Shown here one piece after another: positions 1 through 6,128 of a DNA stretch of 6,128 nt. A model generated the notes under the pieces. The model was given only the letters and a program-made list of their open reading frames with translations. It ran no database searches and was not told where the DNA came from. Position 1 is the stretch's first letter; each line of letters opens with the position of its first letter. This stretch comes from Kiritimatiellia bacterium (lineage in GTDB: Bacteria > Verrucomicrobiota > Kiritimatiellia > RFP12 > UBA1067): positions 1 to 6,128 of the forward strand of contig JAFNRY010000074.1 of NCBI GenBank assembly GCA_017385345.1, written 5' to 3'. The translations under genes and the position numbers were made by a program.

Positions 1-1113
1 CCACGAGAAGCTCGCCGTGCCCGGCCCGGTCACCGTCGTGGAAAGTACCGTTCGCGTGAACGCCCCGTACTCGGCGCTGTCGCCGATGTCGCCCGAATGC
101 ATCGCCTCGCCGTCCGGCGCGGACGCATCCTCCACGCGGTAGAACAACTTGTCGCCGCCCGTCGTGAACGCATGGTCTGGCGCGCCCATCGTGTCCCCGA
201 TCGTCCACTCCTTCGTGATCGTCTTCACCGCCACCTCGCTGTCGAGACATCCGCTCAGCAAGGCGATTGCCTTTACGGTGCAGCTTTCGGTGATGTAAAA
301 CGGCCCCGCGTACCGCGTGGAATGCGAAGTCGGAATATTGCCGTTCAACGTATAGAAGATTCTCGCGCCTTCGGTCGAGCAGGCGATCTCGCATTTCGTC
401 CTGGAGCTAGTGAAGGTGGACGCCACCGTAATTCCCGGCGTGGCGACCTGTTCCCATTCTCGGACAAAGGCAACCGTGACGACATCCGAATCGAAGTAGC
501 TGTCGGAGAACACCTTCGCCTTGACCGTGGTGATGGCGTCAAGCGTGATCGCCCCCGAATAAACCGCGCTTTCGGCGGTTGGGTCGGTGCCGTCGAGAGT
601 GTAGCGAATCGTCCCCTCGTCGCCGTTCCGGGAAATGGCCACCGTCTGCCCGTTGCGGTAAAACACATACCCGCCCTCGGCCGCAACCGCAGAACCTCCT
701 TCTGGGGCGATCACAGGGTTTGCGCACGTGCCAAGCGCGTACTCGGCCGTCGCCACCTGACTGTACAGGCCGCTTTCGGCGTCGTACGCGACCGCTTTGA
801 TCGTGGTCTTGCCGTAAATCTTGAAGCGCTTGTACGCCGTCGAGTCCTTCGTCGGCTCGCTCCCGTCAGTCGTGTAGTAGATGGCCGCGCCCGGGGTCTC
901 GCACGAAATCGTCACAGTAAGCGAGCTCTCGAATATCCTGCCGCTTTCGGGCGAAATGACCGGCGTCGCCATCGTAACAGGAGCCGGATCATACGTGACG
1001 ATGCCGAAGGCGCCGCACTGCCGCGCCAGCGTAGCCGCCGACGCGGACGCCGAAAGCAGCGCCGCCAGCGCCGCCACGGCCAGTTTACAACACAAAACTC
1101 TCAACTTTCTCAT
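1..1113 (-). CDS. Secreted protein with three CHB_HEX_C-like repeats, 3' end missing
   Basis: The frame is open from ATG at 1113 to the window edge, giving 371 residues with no stop; the protein continues to the left. GGAG at 1124-1121 sits 7 nt before the ATG and supports the start. Residues 1-26 form a signal peptide (KLAVAALAALL core, cleavage likely after ASA), so the product is exported. Three repeats of about 80 residues follow (about 49-127, 131-216, 221-299), each with a variant of the chitobiase C-terminal-like motif: YYTTDGSEPT, YTLDGTDPT, and a weaker YTLNGNIPT. Residues about 310-371 (TTGGDKLFYR, then TVTGPGTASFSW) resemble the start of an extracellular beta-sandwich domain that I recall from Verrucomicrobia/Kiritimatiellota surface proteins. 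These modules are usually non-catalytic adhesion or carbohydrate-binding parts. Any catalytic or anchoring region would lie outside the window. The gene starts 39 nt after the FISUMP gene and is probably cotranscribed with it. Confidence 0.88.
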   Translation of the reverse strand, partial: MRKLRVLCCKLAVAALAALLSASASAATLARQCGAFGIVTYDPAPVTMATPVISPESGRIFESSLTVTISCETPGAAIYYTTDGSEPTKDSTAYKRFKIYGKTTIKAVAYDAESGLYSQVATAEYALGTCANPVIAPEGGSAVAAEGGYVFYRNGQTVAISRNGDEGTIRYTLDGTDPTAESAVYSGAITLDAITTVKAKVFSDSYFDSDVVTVAFVREWEQVATPGITVASTFTSSRTKCEIACSTEGARIFYTLNGNIPTSHSTRYAGPFYITESCTVKAIALLSGCLDSEVAVKTITKEWTIGDTMGAPDHAFTTGGDKLFYRVEDASAPDGEAMHSGDIGDSAEYGAFTRTVLSTTVTGPGTASFSW

Positions 1114-1130
1114 TGCTCTTCTCCAGAATC

Positions 1131-1158
1131 GAATACGCGCGCAGTTCGCGCGCTATTC
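1131..1158. repeat. GC-rich inverted repeat straddling the FISUMP stop codon
   Basis: The two arms pair as GAATA with TATTC and, after one bulged base, GCGCGC with GCGCGC, around a 5-nt loop (GAACT on the minus strand). This makes an 11-bp stem with one bulge. It spans the last FISUMP codon and the TAG stop and ends 17 nt before the next start codon. No U-tract follows on the minus strand, so it is a poor intrinsic terminator. It could affect mRNA stability or translation of the next gene, or extrude as a cruciform in DNA. Confidence 0.7.
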
Positions 1159-2130
1159 GGCAAACCCTCGAACTGGACGGACAGACTGCCCGAGGTAGCG
1201 GCTGTCGTAGAAGTAGTACCGGTAGAAGTCGCTCGAATTGAAGTTGAGGTCCGACGCGTTGTTGGAATTAGCCGAATCCGGCGTAGAAGACCAGTAGTAG
1301 CCGCACGAGCCGGGGCTGCTGAGGCACGAGTGGTCGCCGTGGCCGGCCGCAGGAAGGAAGACACTCTTGCTCGAATAGTCGCCTTTGCCGGTGAAAAGGT
1401 ACCCGCTGACGCCATTGCGGGTCGTCCATGTCGTAGTGCAGTTGGCAAGAAGCGCTTGAAACTCCGCGATGGTAGGCATGCGCCACGGAGCGCCAAGATG
1501 CGCGGTCGCCGCGTCGTGCGCCGCTACAAGATTGCCAGTAGAGTCGATGTACCCCGCCGATTGCAACGCAGAATTGGACTTGCCGTAGGTAGGACACGAT
1601 GACGACGAGAACGGACTGCTGGTCATTTGCTGGCCTTTGCTCGACACCCATGTCACACCAGAGTACCAATAGTAGTTGTCGATCCATGTTCCGCCGCTCC
1701 GGGCATATCCTACCGTATCGCCCCACCAGAAGTACCAGCCGTAGTCCTCCGGCTTCTCCGCGCCCACGTTGCACTCCGCCCAGTACGGCCCGTTCTCCCA
1801 CAACTGCACCCCGCCAAGCTCAATCGTCACGACAAACGAAGCATTGGTGAGAACGAGCGCGCCACCGAAGGACGAAGCGAAGTCGATCACATTGGTATTC
1901 GCTCCAGGAACGATATTCTTCTGTTTGAAAGTCGCGCTCTTGTCGTCCGTGGAAATCACGATCTCCGCAACGGCATTCGCGGCAAGCTCGCCGCCCACCG
2001 TGTATTCGACCGTCGCCTTGCCCGAATAGGGATACGACTGGTGGAACTTCGCGACCTTCACGGTGTTGGTGATTTCCGCCATCGCGCCCACTGCCATCGC
2101 GGCAGCAACGCTTGCAATCAACTGTTTCAT
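1153..2130 (-). CDS. Secreted FISUMP-domain protein
   Basis: This encodes 325 residues. The start ATG at 2130 is preceded by AGAAGGAA at a suitable distance. Residues 1-18 are a signal peptide (cleavage after AMA), so the protein is secreted or surface-exposed. Residues about 20-105 form a beta-rich N-terminal domain (SYPYSGKATVEYTVGG) resembling a domain I recall ahead of other modules in Kiritimatiellota-type proteins. Residues about 113-324 match the FISUMP pattern: WAECNVGAEKPEDYGWYFWWGDT, PWRMPTIAEFQ at 215-225, GYLFTGKG, SVFLPAAGH, YYWSSTPDS at 278-286 and the terminal SVRPVRGF. FISUMP domains are presumed extracellular with a lectin-like fold; their ligand is generally unknown. The C-terminal 30 residues are rich in Tyr, Phe, Asp and Arg and have unusual codon choice (see the variable-region entry). 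A promoter with a 14-G spacer tract lies upstream, which suggests switchable expression. Function beyond secretion and possible binding is not known. Confidence 0.92.
   Translation of the reverse strand: MKQLIASVAAAMAVGAMAEITNTVKVAKFHQSYPYSGKATVEYTVGGELAANAVAEIVISTDDKSATFKQKNIVPGANTNVIDFASSFGGALVLTNASFVVTIELGGVQLWENGPYWAECNVGAEKPEDYGWYFWWGDTVGYARSGGTWIDNYYWYSGVTWVSSKGQQMTSSPFSSSSCPTYGKSNSALQSAGYIDSTGNLVAAHDAATAHLGAPWRMPTIAEFQALLANCTTTWTTRNGVSGYLFTGKGDYSSKSVFLPAAGHGDHSCLSSPGSCGYYWSSTPDSANSNNASDLNFNSSDFYRYYFYDSRYLGQSVRPVRGFAE
1168..1275 (-). other. Candidate variable region at the FISUMP C-terminus
   Basis: This covers FISUMP residues about 286-321. In residues 300-313, 13 of 14 codons end in C and differ mainly at the first two bases (AGC, GAC, TTC, TAC, TAC, TAC, TTC, TAC, GAC, AGC, CGC, TAC, CTC); the only exception is CGG. 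That is the outcome expected if AAC codons of a template were mutated at adenines, as DGRs do in lectin-fold C-termini. The rest of the gene mixes TAT, GAT and AGT with C-ending codons. Against this, the genome favours C-ending codons and FISUMP tails are naturally Tyr- and Asn-rich. No template repeat or reverse transcriptase is in the window. Confidence 0.3.
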
Positions 2131-2486
2131 TGGCAGTATTCCTTCTGTGTTTCAGAGATGGAAAGGAAACAAAGGCTGTTGCTGCAACCGCTTTGAATAG
2201 CGGCCCCGGCAATTCCGGAAATACAAAACGGCAGGCCACAATGCATCCTGCCGTTCAAAATGGCCTGCAACCGGCCAAAAAGCGCGTTTACTACATTTTT
2301 CTTATAGTTTACCCCCCCCCCCCCCGTCAACTCTTGCGCAAAACCGGCACGCAAAGCGTTCCAGCGCCAGCGAGCCGACGCCGCATCGGGACGGAGAAAG
2401 GCGACGACAGGTTTTCCATGCCTGTCCAAAACCGTTTTCAAGGTCGCGCCCGCCATTGGATCAAGAAACCATGCCATGTCTTTCAC
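2127..2486 (-). CDS. Small hypothetical ORF containing the poly-G tract
   Basis: ATG at 2486 lies 14 nt after the cysE stop, with GAGGTG six bases upstream, a good ribosome binding site. The first 54 residues (MKDMAWFLDPMAG onward, ending RAGFAQELT) read as plausible protein, but I do not recognise a family. The frame then enters the G tract. With 14 G it continues as TGGGGVNYKKN to 119 residues and stops at 2127 in an ATGA overlap with the FISUMP start. With 13 G it would end at TAA right after the tract (58 residues), and with 15 G a few codons later (61 residues). The part after the tract is cysteine-rich, runs through the hairpin leader and does not look like normal protein, so read-through may be accidental. 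A real short peptide of about 58-61 residues, or no gene at all, are both possible. Confidence 0.3.
   Translation of the reverse strand: MKDMAWFLDPMAGATLKTVLDRHGKPVVAFLRPDAASARWRWNALRAGFAQELTGGGGVNYKKNVVNALFGRLQAILNGRMHCGLPFCISGIAGAAIQSGCSNSLCFLSISETQKEYCQ
2131..2300 (-). promoter_or_regulatory. Structured 5' leader of the FISUMP gene
   Basis: If transcription starts about 7 nt after the TATAAG element (near 2294), a leader of about 160 nt precedes the FISUMP ATG. It contains several dyads: 2261-2277 (TGGCC/GGCCA), 2227-2255 (9-bp perfect stem), 2188-2203 (CCGCT/AGCGG, loop 6) and 2178-2188 (GTTGC-T-GCAAC). The 9-mer CTGCAACCG occurs twice on the plus strand, at 2182-2190 and 2265-2273. GCAGGCCA at 2231-2238 can alternatively pair with TGGCCTGC at 2261-2268, which would disrupt the first two hairpins. 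This layout could serve attenuation, a protein-binding leader or mRNA stability. I recognise no known riboswitch. Confidence 0.4.
2225..2255 (-). terminator. Terminator-like hairpin (possible attenuator or cysE-operon terminator)
   Basis: A perfect 9-bp stem (AACGGCAGG with CCTGCCGTT, 2247-2255 and 2227-2235) with an 11-nt loop is followed on the minus strand by TTTTG then TATTT. The U-run is short and two of its bases belong to the stem, so termination would be partial at best. It lies downstream of both the cysE operon and the proposed FISUMP promoter. It could therefore end cysE read-through, attenuate FISUMP transcription, or both. Confidence 0.4.
2301..2330 (-). promoter_or_regulatory. 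Sigma70-type promoter with poly-G spacer, driving the FISUMP gene
   Basis: On the minus strand, TTGACG (2330-2325, 5 of 6 to consensus) and TATAAG (2306-2301, 5 of 6) are separated by 18 bp. The spacer consists of 13 G followed by TAAAC. The optimal spacing is 17 bp, so loss or gain of one or two G would move the promoter through strong and weak states. The same architecture is established for phase-variable promoters such as porA of Neisseria meningitidis. The next gene downstream is the secreted FISUMP protein, 170 bp away, followed by the CHB_HEX_C protein. Confidence 0.65.
2312..2325. repeat. 14-nt homopolymer tract (C on plus, G on minus)
   Basis: Fourteen identical bases in a row, directly followed by an AT-rich stretch (2281-2311). 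Tracts of this length are highly prone to slipped-strand mispairing during replication. The exact length in a consensus assembly is uncertain, because populations and sequencing both vary at such sites. It lies both in the spacer of the FISUMP promoter and inside the small open frame that follows cysE. Confidence 0.97.
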
Positions 2487-2500
2487 CTCGGGGGAAAGTG

Positions 2501-3253
2501 TTATCGCGATTCGATGTGCTTAATTACGATGCCTGGGGCTTTGCAATATACGCGGGAGAACGGCGGCACGGAATCCTTCAGCCAGACGTTCGCGCCGATC
2601 TCGGAATCGTGCCCGACGCGCGTATCGCCGCCGAGGACGGTGGCGTTCGCATAGATCACCACGTTGTCTTCTATGTCGGGATGGCGCTTCAAACCCTTGA
2701 CGAGCGCGCCGTCCGGCCCCTTCTCGAACGACAGGCCTCCCAACGTGACGCCCTGGTACAGACGCACGTTGTCGCCAATGGTCGTGGTTTCGCCGATGAC
2801 GACACCTGTGCCGTGGTCGATGAAAAACCTCTCGCCTATCTTCGCGCCGGGGTGTATGTCTATGCCGGTCCTGGAATGGGCAAGCTCCGTCATGATACGC
2901 GGAACGACCGGCACGCCGAGCGAATGGAGCGCGTGGGCGAGGCGCTGGACGGAAACGGCGTACACGCCGGGATAGGACATCGCCACTTCCATGCGGCTCG
3001 TGGCAGCGGGATCGCCCATGTACGCGGCGTCTATGTCGGTATCGACGATGCGGCGTATCTCGGGCAGGGAGGCGGCGAAGCGCGCTGCGATTCCGGCCGC
3101 GTCGGCGCCCGGAAGCATCATGGCGATTTCGCGCTTCAAATCGGCCTCCATCTCGGCGATAGGCCTTCTCGTGTCCAGTTCGCCGAAAACACACGGATGG
3201 AGGGCGGCCATGCCGTGCCGCACGATGTGGGCCACTCTCTGCGGCAAAGTCAC
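2501..3253 (-). CDS. cysE: Serine O-acetyltransferase
   Basis: The enzyme transfers acetyl from acetyl-CoA to L-serine, giving O-acetylserine for cysteine synthesis in the cytoplasm. The frame is open much further upstream, but GTG at 3253 is chosen because AGGGAGGAGGAG lies just before it and the resulting 250 residues fit the family. Residues about 1-120 are the helical N-terminal domain ([31 protein letters not shown]). From about 130 there is a left-handed beta-helix of hexapeptide repeats: [44 protein letters not shown]. By alignment to E. coli CysE the active-site residues are Asp132, Asp146-His147 and probably His191. The sequence resembles the EpsC/Bacteroides-type subfamily more than the enteric one. 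The start overlaps the metXW stop by 4 nt (GTGA), implying translational coupling. Feedback inhibition by cysteine is typical of the family but cannot be read here. Confidence 0.95.
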   Translation of the reverse strand: MTLPQRVAHIVRHGMAALHPCVFGELDTRRPIAEMEADLKREIAMMLPGADAAGIAARFAASLPEIRRIVDTDIDAAYMGDPAATSRMEVAMSYPGVYAVSVQRLAHALHSLGVPVVPRIMTELAHSRTGIDIHPGAKIGERFFIDHGTGVVIGETTTIGDNVRLYQGVTLGGLSFEKGPDGALVKGLKRHPDIEDNVVIYANATVLGGDTRVGHDSEIGANVWLKDSVPPFSRVYCKAPGIVIKHIESR

Positions 3254-5028
3254 TTTCTGCTCCTCCTCCCTATGCGCGCGACTATGCGCGAAGCGCCGAG
3301 ATTCTTGAATCCCAGCGCAAGCAGCGCTTTCCCCGCCAGATGGCGCGATTCGGCGCGTACTTCCCGTATCTCTATGTCTTCCGCGTCGCAGAGGGCGCGG
3401 AAATCCTTGAGCGTTATGCAATGGATGTTCGGAGTGTCGTACCACTGGAAAGGAAGCGCCTTCGAGACCGGCAGGCGCCCTTTGAACGCGAGAACGAGCC
3501 TTATCCTGTACGCGGCGAAGTTCGGGAAGGATACGATCGCCTCGCCGGCGACGCGAAGCGCTTCGCGCAGGAGCCGCCTCGGATTCTTCACCGATTGAAG
3601 GGTGTCGGAGCAGACTGCGACGTCGTAGCGCCCGTCGGGCACCACGGAAAGCCCGGCGTCGGAATCCTCCCACAGGACATTGTTCCCGCGCGCTATCGTC
3701 TCCTTGTATCTGGCGATGTCTATCTCCACGCCGTCGCCCGCCGCGCCCTTGTCCTGCTTCAGCAGATCGAGCAGCGCTCCGTCGCCGCAGCCGATATCGA
3801 GCACGCGCGCGCGCTCCGGAATCATGGCGGCGACGTTGCGGTAGAGCCGCCTCTGCCAGTTCATGGTCTTGCGCGGCGCGCCGCCCAGAAATCCGCCCAC
3901 GACGCCGGAAAGGTCTTTGGTGTTCGTCAGGAACGAATCGTGGCCGGCGCCGTCCGCGATATGGCAGTAGGAAACGTCTTTCCCGTTGCGCAGGAGCGCC
4001 GCGACGATGTCCTTGGACTGCCATTCCGCGAAGAGGATGTCCTTGCCGTACGAAACGACTAAGCACTTGGCCTCGACGCGCGCGCAGGCGGCGTCGAGAG
4101 AGCCGTACCTGTCGGCCGCGTCGAAAAGATCCATCGCTCGCGTGATGTGCAGATAGCTGTTCGCGTCGAACCGTTTTACGAATTTCTCCGCCTGGTAGTC
4201 GAGATAGCTCTCGATCTGGAAGAAGGTCTTGAACTGGGCCTCGCGCCGGGAACGCTCCTCCGGAGGGGCTTCGACGAAGTTCTTCTGCAGCGAACGCTGG
4301 AACTTGCTCTGAAGCAGCTCGCGGGAAAGGTAGGTTATGTGCGCCAGCTGCCGCGCCGACGCCAGCCCTGCCGCGGGGCCCTTGCCGTCGCCGTCGAGAT
4401 AGTAGTCGCCTCCCTTCCACCCGGGATCGTCCGTGATCGACGCGCGCCCCACCACGTCGAAAGCGAGCGCCTGCGTGTTGAGGGAGGCGGACGAGGCTAT
4501 TATGCAGGCCTTCTCCATCTCGCCTGGGTGCCGCGTTATCCAGTCCATGACCTGAATGCCGCCGTAGCTGCCGCCGACGAGCGCCGCCAGCTTCTTGACG
4601 CCGAGCTGCGCCAACAGCGCCCGATAGACGTCCACGGTGTCGGAAAGCGTGTGCTTCGGAAAGCGCGAACCGTACGGGCGTCCCGTATCCGGATCTATCG
4701 ACATCGGCCCCGTGGTTCCGCTGCATCCGCCGAGCACGTTGGCGCATATCACGTGCCACCTGTCCGTGTCTATGGCCTTTCCGGGACCGACCATCGACTC
4801 CCACCATCCGCTCGGCTTTTCCTCGCCGGGTTTTATTCCGGCGACGTGCGCGTCCCCCGTGAGCGCATGGCATATGAAAACGGCGTTGTCTCCGGCGAGC
4901 GGCGCGCCGCACTCTTCGTACGCGACTTCGACTTTGCGCAGAACGCCGCCGGTCTCGAGCCGGAACCCGCCTTCCGGCAGGTCCAGTTCGAGCGTCTTGC
5001 GCTCCACGATTCCGACGCTGTCGATCAT
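3250..5028 (-). CDS. metX: Homoserine O-acetyltransferase MetX fused to MetW
   Basis: One uninterrupted frame of 592 residues. Residues 1-380 are MetX, an alpha/beta-hydrolase-fold enzyme that acylates L-homoserine (usually acetyl-CoA) as the first committed step to methionine. It shows [20 protein letters not shown] (97-108), nucleophile Ser154 in [14 protein letters not shown] (286-293), Asp330, and His363 in GHDSFL. Residues about 389-592 are MetW, a class I methyltransferase-like partner, with the SAM-type motif VLDIGCGDG (409-417) and the MetW signature WYDTPNIH (529-536). Each half has its normal family length. Met389 could mark the old metW start, but no ribosome binding site precedes it, so a true fusion is likely. 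Acetyl versus succinyl preference cannot be settled by eye. The start ATG at 5028 is 15 nt after carB with only a weak GGACGG upstream. The stop overlaps cysE. Confidence 0.94.
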   Translation of the reverse strand: MIDSVGIVERKTLELDLPEGGFRLETGGVLRKVEVAYEECGAPLAGDNAVFICHALTGDAHVAGIKPGEEKPSGWWESMVGPGKAIDTDRWHVICANVLGGCSGTTGPMSIDPDTGRPYGSRFPKHTLSDTVDVYRALLAQLGVKKLAALVGGSYGGIQVMDWITRHPGEMEKACIIASSASLNTQALAFDVVGRASITDDPGWKGGDYYLDGDGKGPAAGLASARQLAHITYLSRELLQSKFQRSLQKNFVEAPPEERSRREAQFKTFFQIESYLDYQAEKFVKRFDANSYLHITRAMDLFDAADRYGSLDAACARVEAKCLVVSYGKDILFAEWQSKDIVAALLRNGKDVSYCHIADGAGHDSFLTNTKDLSGVVGGFLGGAPRKTMNWQRRLYRNVAAMIPERARVLDIGCGDGALLDLLKQDKGAAGDGVEIDIARYKETIARGNNVLWEDSDAGLSVVPDGRYDVAVCSDTLQSVKNPRRLLREALRVAGEAIVSFPNFAAYRIRLVLAFKGRLPVSKALPFQWYDTPNIHCITLKDFRALCDAEDIEIREVRAESRHLAGKALLALGFKNLGASRIVARIGRRSRK

Positions 5029-5043
5029 CGCACCCGTCCGTCC

Positions 5044-6128
5044 CTACTGGATTATGGAGGCGTGGTAGCTCTGGAGGGAGCGGACCTCTCCCTGGCCGCC
5101 CATCGCCGCGCCGATGCCCTCCGCCGCCGCGGACACGGCCGCTATCGTCGTCAGATACGGAACGCGGTATTTGATCGCCGCCTGCCTGATGCGGCAGTCG
5201 TCGGCCCTCGCGTCCCGCCTGCCGGAAGGCGTGTTGACTATAAGATTCACTTCCCTGTTCTTGATAGCATCGAGCACGTCTGGACGCCCTTCGCCGATCT
5301 TCGCCACGGTTTTCGCGGCTATGCCGTGGCTTTCAAGCCACTTGGCGGTTCCTTCCGTGGCGATAACCTCGAATCCGAGCTGGGCGAGGCGGCGCACCGC
5401 GGTCGCCGCGTCGGCCGGCTTCTCCGAAAGCGAAACGAGAACCTTGCCGGGAGTGGTGGGAAGCGGCATTCCGGCGGCCTCCTGCGACTTGAAATAGGCG
5501 AGTGCAAACGTGTCCGCCAGGCCGAGAACCTCGCCCGTGGAGCGCATCTCCGGCCCGAGCACCGGATCGACCTCCGGGAACTTCTCGAACGGCATCACCG
5601 CCTCCTTGACGCCGCAGTAGGGAATCGTCCTGTGCTTGTCGAGGCCGAGAGACTTGACGGTCTCGCCGAGCATGAGACGCGTCGCTATGCGCGCCATCTG
5701 GACGCCGGCGACCTTGGAGACGAGCGGCACGGTGCGCGACGCGCGCGGATTCGCCTCGATCACGTAAACCTTGCCGTCCTCGATCGCGAACTGCATGTTC
5801 ATGAGGCCGACGACCTTGAGCTTCGACGCGATGCGGCGCGTGTAGTCGAGAATAGTGGCCTTGTTGTCCTCCGGTATGGTGACCGGCGGCAGGACGCACG
5901 CCGAGTCGCCGGAATGGACCCCGGCGAGTTCGATGTGCTGCATGATGGCCGGAATGAAGATATCCTTGCCGTCGGAGAGGGCGTCGGCCTCGCATTCGAG
6001 GGCGTGGCAAAGGAACCGGTCGAGGTAGAGGGGCCTGTCCGGCGTGACGCCGACGGCCTTCGCCACGTATTCCCCGAGCATCTGCTCGTCGTAGATGACT
6101 TCCATGCCGCGGCCGCCCAGCACGAACG
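5044..6128 (-). CDS. carB: Carbamoyl-phosphate synthase large subunit, C-terminal third
   Basis: The gene enters from the right edge, so its start is outside; the visible 360 residues are about a third of a normal CarB (about 1070). It belongs to the cytoplasmic enzyme making carbamoyl phosphate from glutamine, bicarbonate and ATP for pyrimidines and arginine. LGGRGMEV and [16 protein letters not shown] belong to the second ATP-grasp domain (carbamate-phosphorylating), as does [19 protein letters not shown] with its metal/ATP-binding Asn. From about residue 228 the MGS-like allosteric domain follows ([45 protein letters not shown]), where UMP, IMP and ornithine act in the E. coli enzyme. The tail SLQSYH is also typical. 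Nothing is broken. The stop (TAG at 5044-5046) lies 15 nt before metXW, so the two are probably cotranscribed. Confidence 0.97.
   Translation of the reverse strand, partial: FVLGGRGMEVIYDEQMLGEYVAKAVGVTPDRPLYLDRFLCHALECEADALSDGKDIFIPAIMQHIELAGVHSGDSACVLPPVTIPEDNKATILDYTRRIASKLKVVGLMNMQFAIEDGKVYVIEANPRASRTVPLVSKVAGVQMARIATRLMLGETVKSLGLDKHRTIPYCGVKEAVMPFEKFPEVDPVLGPEMRSTGEVLGLADTFALAYFKSQEAAGMPLPTTPGKVLVSLSEKPADAATAVRRLAQLGFEVIATEGTAKWLESHGIAAKTVAKIGEGRPDVLDAIKNREVNLIVNTPSGRRDARADDCRIRQAAIKYRVPYLTTIAAVSAAAEGIGAAMGGQGEVRSLQSYHASIIQ

Noticed and set aside
1131..1158. Intrinsic terminator between the two secreted-protein genes
   Set aside because: The hairpin has no following U-run on either strand, and the next ribosome binding site is 7 nt away from its end.
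97..1602. Long plus-strand open frame (501 codons)
   Set aside because: It is rich in Arg, Ala and Val with no recognisable domain, and it is antisense to two secreted-protein genes that have signal peptides, ribosome binding sites and known domains. It is a GC-bias shadow.
2312..2325. G-quadruplex formed by the 14-G tract
   Set aside because: A compact three-tetrad fold needs at least 15 bases with single-base loops, so the tract alone falls just short. A slippage role explains it better.
2466..2500. CTTTC/GAAAG hairpin just after cysE as a terminator
   Set aside because: Only 5 bp, with no U-tract after it on the minus strand, and it includes the possible ribosome binding site of the small ORF.
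2456..3598. Plus-strand open frame of 380 codons
   Set aside because: It is antisense to cysE and the MetW part of metXW, both unambiguous; low-complexity composition and no family resemblance.
3254..4912. Upstream extension of the cysE frame to an 803-residue protein
   Set aside because: The extension is Arg-rich out-of-frame translation of metXW. A strong ribosome binding site before GTG at 3253 and the family length place the start there.
1..6128. tRNA, rRNA, CRISPR array, insertion sequence or reverse transcriptase
   Set aside because: I found no repeat-spacer pattern, transposase or RT motif, or tRNA-like segment on either strand.

Overview
All convincing genes in this window lie on the minus strand, so the biology reads from the right edge (6128) to the left edge (1). 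The window shows two blocks. The right block is housekeeping metabolism: the 3' third of carB (carbamoyl-phosphate synthase large subunit), then a single gene fusing MetX (homoserine O-acetyltransferase) to MetW, then a serine O-acetyltransferase (cysE). The carB-metX gap is 15 nt and metXW overlaps cysE by 4 nt (GTGA), so this looks like one operon. It supplies O-acetylhomoserine and O-acetylserine, the two acetylated acceptors for sulfide in methionine and cysteine synthesis, next to a pyrimidine/arginine gene.

The left block holds two secreted proteins. The first (1153-2130) has a signal peptide, an N-terminal beta-type domain and a C-terminal FISUMP ('Fibrobacter succinogenes major paralogous') domain. 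The second starts 39 nt later and runs off the left edge. It has a signal peptide, three chitobiase/hexosaminidase C-terminal-like (CHB_HEX_C) repeats and the beginning of a further domain.

Between the blocks (2131-2500) is the most interesting stretch. A 14-G tract (14 C on the plus strand) lies exactly between a near-consensus -35 (TTGACG) and -10 (TATAAG) aimed at the FISUMP gene, the arrangement of a phase-variable promoter. The same tract also lies inside a small open frame that begins just after cysE with a good ribosome binding site and, only at 14 G, runs on to an ATGA overlap with the FISUMP start. The leader after the promoter has mutually exclusive hairpins, one resembling a terminator.

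The end of the FISUMP gene has a run of codons nearly all of the form NNC in the position where diversity-generating retroelement (DGR) targets vary, with a GC-rich hairpin straddling the stop codon. No reverse transcriptase or template repeat is in the window, so this is a lead only.

The organism is a GC-rich Gram-negative-type bacterium. The pairing of FISUMP and CHB_HEX_C secreted proteins and the style of the extracellular domains suggest the PVC group, perhaps Kiritimatiellota or a relative from gut or rumen. This is inference from recalled family resemblance, not a search.
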